Below are positions 31,254 through 39,100 of a stretch of DNA of 64,000 nucleotides, piece after piece; the stretch's first letter is position 1; each line of letters starts with the position of its first letter. The DNA is taken from assembly GCF_004522095.1 (NCBI RefSeq), contig NZ_SPUI01000002.1, forward strand, positions 62,001 through 126,000, in the 5' to 3' direction. Origin of the DNA: Nocardioides sp. 503 (GTDB taxonomy: Bacteria; Actinomycetota; Actinomycetes; Propionibacteriales; Nocardioidaceae). The notes under the pieces were generated by a model. The model did no database searches. It was not told the origin of the DNA and saw nothing but the letters and a program-made list of their open reading frames with translations. A program made the translations under genes and the position numbers.

Positions 31254-31290
31254 GGTGGTTGAGGAGGGACGAAGTCCCGTCTCGAAACCA
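31254..31290 (+). repeat. Dispersed hairpin repeat, copy D
   Basis: GGTGGTTGAGGA, inner stem GGGAC-gaa-GTCCC, then GTCTCGAAACCA. It follows copy C after six bases in the same orientation. Confidence 0.82.
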
Positions 31291-31297
31291 TGGCCCC

Positions 31298-31338
31298 GGT
31301 GGTTGAGGAGGTTGCGCTAGCAACCGTCTCGAAACCAC
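31298..31338 (+). repeat. Dispersed hairpin repeat, copy E
   Basis: GGTGGTTGAGGAG, inner stem GTTGC-gcta-GCAAC, then CGTCTCGAAACCAC. It is the third tandem copy and the closest in sequence to copy B at 18.3 kb. Confidence 0.82.
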
Positions 31339-31530
31339 AGCTTCTGCGGGGCTGACGTCGGCCCGCGCGCTAGCAGCCTCGGTGATCAGCGTCGACAGTT
31401 CGAGCCTGACGCCGGCCTCTCCACGCTTGGCTGGCGTGACGTGGTGACCAACGGCCGACGCTCAGTGTCGCAAGTCGCACCACCAGTCACACCAGACCCA
31501 GTTCGGCCCCGAGGAGACAGCCAGGTGCCG

Positions 31531-31580
31531 GGGTCTCGACGGTCGCTCGTCGCTGGCGCTCCTCACTGCTCGACCACCGG
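31531..31580 (-). repeat. Variant repeat copy F (inverted)
   Basis: On the minus strand it reads CCGGTGGTCGAGCAG at one end and GTCGAGACCC at the other, with a Gly/Arg-codon-like GCGCCAGCGACGAGCGA centre. GGTGGTCGAG replaces GGTGGTTGAG, so this is a related but distinct subfamily. Confidence 0.55.
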
Positions 31581-31584
31581 CGGC

Positions 31585-31998
31585 TCACTCGGCCAGGTCG
31601 GTGACGTTGGAGGGCGGGATGTCGCCGTGGCGCAGCGCGTCGGCCAGGGCGTGGATGCGCAGGCCGCTGGCCTGCCAGTCGCCGGCCGGCTCGTCGTACC
31701 AGATCTGGAAGCCGCGCCGGGCCTCGACGGTCCAGTGCTGCCCGAAGAGGGCGCGGGCCAGGAGCGCGAACGGGATGACGAGCAGCAGGAGCAGCAGCTC
31801 GAGCGCGGCGACGAGGGCCAGGACGAGGAAGGGGATCAGGATGATCAGGAAGATCACCCCGATCACCATGCTCACCGGGTCGTCGCCCAGACCCGGACCG
31901 GTGGGCAGGTTGGGCAGGACGCCCTTGAGGCGGCGCCGCCAGGGCACCCAGCGTCGGGTCACGCGCCACGTCTGCCCCGTCGGGTCCTGGACCTTCAC
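31585..31998 (-). CDS. Membrane protein, function unknown
   Basis: A 137-residue protein with a basic N-terminal region (WRVTRRWVPWRRRLKGV), one or two closely spaced hydrophobic segments at about 43-82, and a soluble C-terminal third with FQIWYDEPAGDWQASGLRIHALADALRHG. I do not recognise the family. It is convergent with the Sdh1 operon and divergent from mutA, with 70 bases between the start codons. The repeat region lies immediately beyond its stop. Confidence 0.7.
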   Translation of the reverse strand: MKVQDPTGQTWRVTRRWVPWRRRLKGVLPNLPTGPGLGDDPVSMVIGVIFLIILIPFLVLALVAALELLLLLLVIPFALLARALFGQHWTVEARRGFQIWYDEPAGDWQASGLRIHALADALRHGDIPPSNVTDLAE

Positions 31999-32055
31999 GG
32001 GCCCAGACTAGGGACGGAAACGTCACACTGGGTGGAACCTGTTCTCGGACGCTCC

Positions 32056-32061
32056 TATGGT
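32056..32061 (+). promoter_or_regulatory. -10 element of a leaderless mutA promoter
   Basis: TATGGT is followed by seven bases and ATG 32069. No ribosome binding site lies before this ATG, which favours a leaderless start. Confidence 0.5.
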
Positions 32062-32068
32062 TCCCACC

Positions 32069-33814
32069 ATGACTGTTGATGGGAGTGCGCCCGGCGCCGT
32101 GGCCGGCGGTCTCGACGAGCCCGACGAGCTCGAGCCGGAGCAGGGCACGCTGGCGCTGGCCGCCGAGGGCGACCGGCACACGGTCGCCGACTGGGAGGCG
32201 GCCGCCGCCGCCGTGCTGCGCAAGGCCCGCCGCCTCACCGACGACGACCCCGACTCACGCGTGTGGGACAAGCTGTCGCGCACCACCCTGGACGACATCT
32301 CCGTCACGCCGCTGGGCACGGCCGACCTGCTCGACGACCTGCACACCTCCGGGCGCCCCACCCGCTCCGGCGACTGGGACATCCGCGCGCACCTGCGCGG
32401 CGACGACGCGACGGCGCTCAACGAGACCGCGCTCGTCGACCTCGACGGCGGCGTGACGTCGCTGTGGCTGCAGGCCGGTCCCGGCACCGACCTGGCCGCC
32501 CAGCTGCAGGGCGTGCTGCTCGACCTGGCGCCGGTCGTGCTCGACGCGCCGGAGGGCGCGCAGGCGGCGGTGGCCCGCACCTTCCTCGACGTCCTCGGCG
32601 ACACCGCTCCCGCACCGGGCACCAACCTCGGCGGCTCGGGCGACGAGCTGGTCGACGTGGCCCGGCTCGCGCAGGAGCGTGGCGTCCTGGGCGTGGTCGT
32701 GGATGCGACCGCCGTGCACGACCGGGGCGCCTCGGACGCCCAGGAGCTCGGCTACTCCATGGCGGTGGCCGCCGATGCCCTGCGCCGGCTCACCGAGGCC
32801 GGTCTCGGCGTCGACGAGGCGGTCGGGCTGATGGAGTTCCGCTACGCCGCGACCGACGAGCAGTTCCCGACCATCGCCAAGCTGCGCGCCGCGCGCCGGC
32901 TCTGGGCGCGCGTCGTCGAGCTGAGCGGGGGCGACGCGTCGCTCGCGCAGCGCCAGCACGTCGTGACCAGCAAGCCGATGATGAGCCGCTACGACCCCTA
33001 CGTGAACATGCTCCGCACGACGGTCGCCGCCTTCGCCGCGGGGGTCGGGGGAGCCGACGCCGTGACCGTGCTGCCCTTCGACGCGCCGCTGGGTCGCCCC
33101 GACGTCCTCGGCCGCCGCGTCGCCCGCAACACCTCCGCGCTGCTGATGTGGGAGTCCCACGTGGCCAAGGTGGCCGACCCGGCCGGTGGCTCCTACGCCG
33201 TCGAGAAGCTGACCGACGACCTGGCCGCCGCCGGCTGGGCCGAGCTCGGCCGACTCGAGGAGGACGGCCTGGCGGCGCTCGACGGGCGGATCGCCGAGAC
33301 CGTGGCCCGCCGTGACGCCGAGGTGGCGCGCCGCACGCGGCCGATCACCGGCCTCACCGAGTTCCCCCACCTCGCCGAGACCCTGCCCGAGCGCGAGCCG
33401 GACGGCTTCTTCGACGGCGTCCGCAGCTACGGCGCCGCCTTCGAGGCGCTGCGCGACGAGCCGGCCGCGGCGCCGGTCTTCCTGGCCACCCTCGGCACGA
33501 TCGCGTCCCACACCGCCCGCGCCACCTTCGCCGCCAACCTGCTCGCCGCCGGTGGGGTCACGACCGAGGTCGCCGGCGCGACCGCCGGCGTGGAGGACCT
33601 GCTGGCGGCGTACGCCGGACAGCCGGTCGTGTGCCTGGCCGGCAGCGACGCGGCCTACGGCGAGTGGGGGAGCGAGGCCGCCTCCGCGCTGCGCGAGGCC
33701 GGCGCCGCGCACGTCCTGATCGCCGGCAAGCCGGTCGACTACGCCGACGACTCCTGCGCCATGGGCGTCGACGCCCTGGACTTCCTGACCCGGACGAGGG
33801 AGAAGCTGGCATGA
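32069..33814 (+). CDS. mutA: Methylmalonyl-CoA mutase small subunit
   Basis: Non-catalytic beta subunit of the B12-dependent enzyme that turns methylmalonyl-CoA into succinyl-CoA. At 581 residues it keeps the mutase barrel fold ([72 protein letters not shown]) and a C-terminal Rossmann-like domain. That domain lacks the DxHxxG cobalamin motif, as expected for this subunit. The start is ATG 32069, not 32057, because TATGGT overlaps the earlier ATG. Its stop overlaps the mutB start as ATGA. Confidence 0.92.
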   Translation: MTVDGSAPGAVAGGLDEPDELEPEQGTLALAAEGDRHTVADWEAAAAAVLRKARRLTDDDPDSRVWDKLSRTTLDDISVTPLGTADLLDDLHTSGRPTRSGDWDIRAHLRGDDATALNETALVDLDGGVTSLWLQAGPGTDLAAQLQGVLLDLAPVVLDAPEGAQAAVARTFLDVLGDTAPAPGTNLGGSGDELVDVARLAQERGVLGVVVDATAVHDRGASDAQELGYSMAVAADALRRLTEAGLGVDEAVGLMEFRYAATDEQFPTIAKLRAARRLWARVVELSGGDASLAQRQHVVTSKPMMSRYDPYVNMLRTTVAAFAAGVGGADAVTVLPFDAPLGRPDVLGRRVARNTSALLMWESHVAKVADPAGGSYAVEKLTDDLAAAGWAELGRLEEDGLAALDGRIAETVARRDAEVARRTRPITGLTEFPHLAETLPEREPDGFFDGVRSYGAAFEALRDEPAAAPVFLATLGTIASHTARATFAANLLAAGGVTTEVAGATAGVEDLLAAYAGQPVVCLAGSDAAYGEWGSEAASALREAGAAHVLIAGKPVDYADDSCAMGVDALDFLTRTREKLA

Positions 33815-36036
33815 GTGTTCCGAAGAGCTTCGCGGGGCTGCCGCTGGTGGGTGAAGGTGGTTCCGACGGGGGTTTCGAGACAGGCGCTGGCGCGCCTTCC
33901 TCAACCCACGGGGGCGCGCCTTCCTCAACCACCGGGGCCTCGGCGTGGACGAGCCCGGAGGGGATCGACGTGCTGCCGGTCTACGGGCCCGAGCACCTCG
34001 AGGGCCTGGACGCGCTCGACACCCTGCCCGGGCTGAGCCCGTTCCTGCGGGGGCCGTACCCCACGATGTACACGACCCAGCCGTGGACGATCCGCCAGTA
34101 CGCCGGCTTCTCGACCGCCGAGGAGTCCAACGCGTTCTACCGGCGCAACCTCGCCGCCGGCCAGAAGGGGCTCAGCGTCGCCTTCGACCTCGCGACCCAT
34201 CGCGGCTACGACTCCGACCACCCGCGGGTGCGTGGCGACGTCGGCATGGCCGGCGTGGCCATCGACTCGATCTACGACACCCGCACCCTCTTCGAGGGGA
34301 TCCCGCTCGACGAGATGTCGGTCTCGATGACGATGAACGGCGCCGTCCTGCCGGTGCTCGCCCTCTACATCGCGGCGGCCGAGGAGCAGGGGGTGAAGCC
34401 GGAGCAGCTCGCGGGGACCATCCAGAACGACATCCTCAAGGAGTTCATGGTCCGCAACACCTACATCTACCCGCCGGCGCCGTCGATGCGGATCATCTCC
34501 GACATCTTCAGCTACACCGCCGCGAAGATGCCGCGCTTCAACTCGATCTCCATCTCCGGCTACCACATCCAGGAGGCCGGGGCGACGGCCGACCTGGAGC
34601 TGGCCTACACGCTCGCCGACGGCGTGGAGTACATCCGCGCGGGGCTCGGCACGGGCATGACGATCGACCAGTTCGCGCCGCGGCTGTCCTTCTTCTGGGC
34701 GATCGGCATGAACTTCTACATGGAGATCGCCAAGATGCGTGCGGCCCGGGCCCTGTGGGCACGCCTGGTGCGCGACTTCGCGCCGCAGAACCCCAAGTCG
34801 CTCAGCCTGCGCACCCACAGCCAGACCAGCGGCTGGTCGCTGACCGCCCAGGACGTCTTCAACAACGTCGGGCGCACGTGCATCGAGGCGATGGCCGCGA
34901 CCCAGGGCCACACCCAGTCGCTGCACACCAACGCCCTCGACGAGGCGATCGCGCTGCCCACCGACTTCTCCGCGCGCATCGCCCGCAACACCCAGCTGCT
35001 GCTGCAGCAGGAGAGCGGCACGACCGGCACGATCGACCCCTGGGCCGGCAGCTACTACGTCGAGCGCCTCACCCACGACCTCGCCGAGCGCGCCTGGGCG
35101 CACATCCAGGAGGCGGAGGCCGCCGGCGGCATGGCCAAGGCGATCGAGCAGGGCATCCCCAAGATGCGCATCGAGGAGGCCGCGGCGCGGACCCAGGCCC
35201 GCATCGACGCCGGGAGCCAGAAGGTCATCGGGGTCAACACCTACCGGCTGGCCGCGGAGGACAAGCTCGACGTGCTGCGCGTCGACAACGATGACGTCTA
35301 CCGCCAGCAGATCGCCAAGCTCGAGCGGCTGCGCGCCGAGCGCGACGACGACGCCGTACGCCGCTCGCTGGAGGCGCTCACCCACAGCGCCGAGCGCGGG
35401 GCGACCGAGGGCTCGCTCGAGGGCAACCTGCTCGCGCTGGCCGTCGACGCCGCCCGCGCCAAGGCCACCGTCGGGGAGATCTCGGATGCCCTGGAGAAGG
35501 TCTACGGCCGCCACCAGGCCGTGATCCGTACGATCAGCGGCGTGTTCAGGGACGAGTCGGCCGGTGGCGGGGACGGTGGCACGCTCGTGCAGCAGGTCCT
35601 CGACGCGACCGCGGAGTTCGAGGAGGCCGAGGGCCGGCGCCCGCGCATCCTGGTGGCCAAGATGGGCCAGGACGGCCACGACCGCGGCCAGAAGGTGATC
35701 GTCTCGGCGTTCGCCGACATGGGCTTCGACGTCGACGTGGGCCCGCTGTTCTCCACGCCCGAGGAGGTCGCCCAGCAGGCGGTCGACGCGGACGTGCACG
35801 TCGTGGGCGTCTCCTCGCTCGCGGCGGGGCACCTGACGCTGCTACCGGCGCTGAAGGCCGCGCTGGCCGAGCAGGGCCGCCCCGACATCATGGTGACGAT
35901 CGGTGGCGTGATCCCGCCCGACGACGTGCCCACGCTGAAGGAGATGGGCGCCGCCGCGGTGTTCCTGCCCGGCACCGTCATCGCCGAGTCGGCCCTCGAC
36001 CTGCTCGCCAGGCTGCGCGAGCAGCTGGCGGACTGA
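33811..36036 (+). CDS. mutB: Methylmalonyl-CoA mutase large subunit with a repeat-encoded N-terminal linker
   Basis: Catalytic, adenosylcobalamin-binding subunit, 741 residues. The barrel domain has [20 protein letters not shown], the Tyr/His-bearing catalytic segments and [12 protein letters not shown]; the cobalamin domain has [12 protein letters not shown], with the lower-ligand His in DGHDRG, and [11 protein letters not shown]. Residues 21-44 ([20 protein letters not shown] and onward) are encoded by a copy of the dispersed hairpin repeat plus a half copy, placed in the variable linker between the N-terminal strand and the barrel. The frame is kept, so the enzyme is probably active. It is coupled to mutA; meaB lies 6 kb downstream. 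Confidence 0.93.
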   Translation: MSVPKSFAGLPLVGEGGSDGGFETGAGAPSSTHGGAPSSTTGASAWTSPEGIDVLPVYGPEHLEGLDALDTLPGLSPFLRGPYPTMYTTQPWTIRQYAGFSTAEESNAFYRRNLAAGQKGLSVAFDLATHRGYDSDHPRVRGDVGMAGVAIDSIYDTRTLFEGIPLDEMSVSMTMNGAVLPVLALYIAAAEEQGVKPEQLAGTIQNDILKEFMVRNTYIYPPAPSMRIISDIFSYTAAKMPRFNSISISGYHIQEAGATADLELAYTLADGVEYIRAGLGTGMTIDQFAPRLSFFWAIGMNFYMEIAKMRAARALWARLVRDFAPQNPKSLSLRTHSQTSGWSLTAQDVFNNVGRTCIEAMAATQGHTQSLHTNALDEAIALPTDFSARIARNTQLLLQQESGTTGTIDPWAGSYYVERLTHDLAERAWAHIQEAEAAGGMAKAIEQGIPKMRIEEAAARTQARIDAGSQKVIGVNTYRLAAEDKLDVLRVDNDDVYRQQIAKLERLRAERDDDAVRRSLEALTHSAERGATEGSLEGNLLALAVDAARAKATVGEISDALEKVYGRHQAVIRTISGVFRDESAGGGDGGTLVQQVLDATAEFEEAEGRRPRILVAKMGQDGHDRGQKVIVSAFADMGFDVDVGPLFSTPEEVAQQAVDADVHVVGVSSLAAGHLTLLPALKAALAEQGRPDIMVTIGGVIPPDDVPTLKEMGAAAVFLPGTVIAESALDLLARLREQLAD
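33871..33908 (-). repeat. Dispersed hairpin repeat, copy G, inside mutB
   Basis: In the mutB sense it reads GGTTTCGAGAC, inner AGGCGCTGGCGCGCCT, then TCCTCAACCC, the reverse complement of the family. It encodes mutB residues 21-33 in frame. Confidence 0.85.
33910..33935 (-). repeat. Half copy of the repeat directly after copy G, inside mutB
   Basis: GGGCGCGCCTTCCTCAACC repeats the second half of copy G and runs into ACCGG. It looks like a partial tandem duplication, giving the repeated peptide GGAPSST. Confidence 0.75.
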
Positions 36037-36121
36037 GCTGTTCACCTGACGGTCGGCTGGTCGACGTCTCGCAGCGTCTCGCGAGGTACCGTCCGGCCGC
36101 CTCCGGTTCACCAGCGGTCCC

Positions 36122-36127
36122 TAGCGT
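36122..36127 (+). promoter_or_regulatory. Candidate -10 element for the GH92 gene
   Basis: TAGCGT lies 49 bases before ATG 36177, in the 140-base gap after mutB, and would give a short leader carrying the AAGGAA ribosome binding site. No convincing -35 is visible. Confidence 0.3.
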
Positions 36128-36176
36128 CACCGCGGCACGTCGCCGCACCTCCCTGACGCAAGGAACCCACTGACGC

Positions 36177-39100
36177 ATGTCCGTCTCCGTATCGCGCCGC
36201 ACCCGCACCTCGCGCGTCCTCACCTCGGTCGTCGCCACGGCCCTGTCGGCGGCCGGCCTGGCCGTGACCGTGCCGGCCGGGGCGACCGCCGCCGGTGCCC
36301 CCACCGTCGGCGCCCCCACCGCCGAGGCCGTGGACCATACCCAGCACGTCAACCCGTTCATGTCCACGCAGGGTGACCACGGGCAGAACCTCCCCGGCGC
36401 CCAGGTCCCGCACGGCCTGGCCAAGCCCAACCCGGCGACGGCGCCCGGTCGCACGCACTCGGGCTACGACTACGCCCAGTCGAGCATCAAGGGCTTCACG
36501 CTCACCAACCTCGACGGTGTGGGCGGCTCGGGTGCCGGCGGCGACGTGCTCGTCGTGCCGACCTACCGCACCTACACCGCGCGGCCCGCGGCCAGCACCT
36601 ACGCCCTGCCGTTCTCCCACGACGACGAGACCGCCGAGCCCGGCTACTACCAGGTCGGCCTCCAGGCGAGCGAGGGCACCATCGACGCCGAGCTCACCGC
36701 CACGGTGCGCAGCGGCCTGGAGAGGTTCACCTTCCCGAAGGCCGGCGCGGCGTCGGTGGTCTTCGACCTGCAGCACAACTTCACCGGCCGGACCGCCTCC
36801 GAGCTCACCGCGACCACGCTGGCCGACGGCCGCGCGGAGCTCTCGGGGAGCATCAGCGGCACCTTCAACGGCTACGCCTACCGGCTGTTCTACGACGCGG
36901 TCACCGACGTCCCGGTGACGAGCGTGAAGACCTGGGGCGAGGGCGGCGCGTACGGCGCCGTCAAGCGCCGCACCGGCACCGACACGGGCGCCGTGCTCAC
37001 CTTCGACGTGGACGCGGGCGAGGCCGTCCAGCTCACCACGACACTCTCGCCGGTCAGCGTCGCGCAGGCGCGCCGGGACCGGACCGCCGAGATCGGGGAC
37101 CGGAGCTTCGAGCAGGTCCGGCAGGCGGCCCACGACGAGTGGCGCGACACGCTCGGCAAGGTGGCGGTCACCAGCGACGCGACCGCCGACCCGGGCGGCG
37201 ACCTCGAGACCATCTTCTACACGAGCCTCTACCGGATGCTCGCGACGCCGACCGACGCGACCAGCACCGACGGCACCTACCGCGGCGTGGACGGTGCGGT
37301 GCACCGCGCCGACGGCTACACCCACTACGACGGCTGGGGCACCTGGGACGACTTCCGCAAGTACCCCGTGCTCGCCTCGCTCTACCCCGACGTCTACGCC
37401 GACGTCGTGCAGTCGCTGGTCGACGTCTTCGCCGACGACGCCGCGGTGGGCAGCCCGCCGCTCAGCACCCGCACGATGGCCGTGCCGACGGTCCGCTTCG
37501 AGCGTGCCTCCGTCGTGATCGCCGACGCGGTGGCCAAGGGCGTCCGCCTCGACCGCCTCGACCGCGCCTACCCCGCCGTGGTGGCCAACGCCGGCGCCTA
37601 CAGCACCGCCGACGAGGCCCGCGGCTACGTCCCCGGTGAGCCCGGCACCACCGTGGGCAACTCCTACGACGACTACGCGCTCTCGGTCATCGCCCGCTCG
37701 CTCGGCAAGGACGCCGACGCCGACCGGTACGCCGCGCGCGCACTCAACTACCGCAACTCGATCAAGCCCGGCACCTGGACGACGTCCGGCGGGACCCCCG
37801 TCGGCGTCCTCGGCTTCCGGTCCGCCGACGGCACCTTCACGGGTGCCGACCCCGAGCGGTTCGAGGGCTCGAACCCCTACCAGGGCTCGCTGTGGCAGTA
37901 CCACTGGTACCCCGCCCAGGACGTCGCCGGCCTCGTCGCCGCCATGGGCGGCACGAACGCCGTCCGCGAGGCGCTCTCGCACTACTTCGGCGAGGAGGCG
38001 CCCGACGACGGCACCCGGATGCTGAAGTCCAACGCCAACGAGGTCGACCTGCACACGCCGTACCTCTTCAACTACGTCGGCCAGCCGGCGAAGACCCAGA
38101 AGTGGGTCCGGGACCTCTACACCAAGGAGACCTGGCAGAGCTACATCGCGACGGGGCAGACCGACGGCAACACCCCGCCCTCCAGCGGCGGCCGGCTCAC
38201 CCCGCCGATCAGGACCAAGGTCTTCAAGAACGACCCGGAGGGCTTCCTGCCCACGATGGACGACGACACCGGTGCCATGTCGGCGACCTTCGTCGCCGCC
38301 GCGGTCGGCCTCTACCCCGTGACGGCCGGCTCCTCGCAGTACCAGGTCGGCTCGCCGTTCTTCCCGCGCGTCGACGTCTCCCACGCCGACGGCACGACGT
38401 TCAGCGTCACGGCCGAGGGCGTCTCCGCGGACCGCTTCTACGTCCAGGACGCGCGCCTGGACGGCAAGGCCTACGCCAACACCTGGCTGGACTACGCCGA
38501 CATCGTCGGCGACGGCGCGTTCGACGTCACGATGGGCTCCCAGCCGTCGCAGTGGGGGACCGCCACGAAGCCGGCGTTCTCGCTGAGCACCGCGGTGGCC
38601 CCGCCCGCGGCGCCGGCGAGCATCGCCTCGGACCGCACGACGCTGTCGGCCGGCGCCGACGGCGCGGTCGACGGCACGATCGCCATGACCCTCACCGGCG
38701 CGACGTTCGCCGGCTCCGACGGTGACGACCTCGTGGCGTCGGGCCGCGTGCGGGTCGCCGGCCTGCCGGAGGGGGTGGCCGCCACGGTCACCCGCACCAG
38801 CAGCACGACGCTGTCGGTCCACGTCGCGGGTACGCTCCCGACGCCGGCCAGGGCGAGCTTCGCGGTGCTCCTCCAGGACGGCGCGCTCGGTGGCGACGCC
38901 GACGAGTCCGCCGTCACCGGCCGGGGCCTGTCGACGCGCGACCCCTTCGTCATCCGGGTGACCGACCACTGGCGTGCGGAGCTCGAGGCGACGTACGCCG
39001 AGGCGCGGCTCGTCGTCCAGGGCAACTACGAGGGCTCGACGTACGCCGCGATGACGGTGGCGCGTGACGCCGCCCGGACGGCCCTGGCCGACACCACCGC

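Larger units (their letters stand above)
31205..31584. other. Gene-free stretch filled by dispersed hairpin repeats
   Basis: This 380-base gap between the Sdh1 operon and a convergent membrane protein gene has no credible reading frame. It contains three head-to-tail repeat copies (31210-31338), about 190 bases with no feature I can name, and one inverted variant copy (31531-31580). It probably serves as the transcription end for both sides. Confidence 0.7.

Noticed and set aside
31210..31338. CRISPR-like array of three repeats
   Set aside because: The spacers are only 6-7 bases, the repeat centres differ, and no cas gene is near. They are dispersed hairpin repeats.
31339..31530. A short gene in the gap after the Sdh1 operon
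   Set aside because: Frames here are short, lack ribosome binding sites and overlap the repeats. I see nothing codable.
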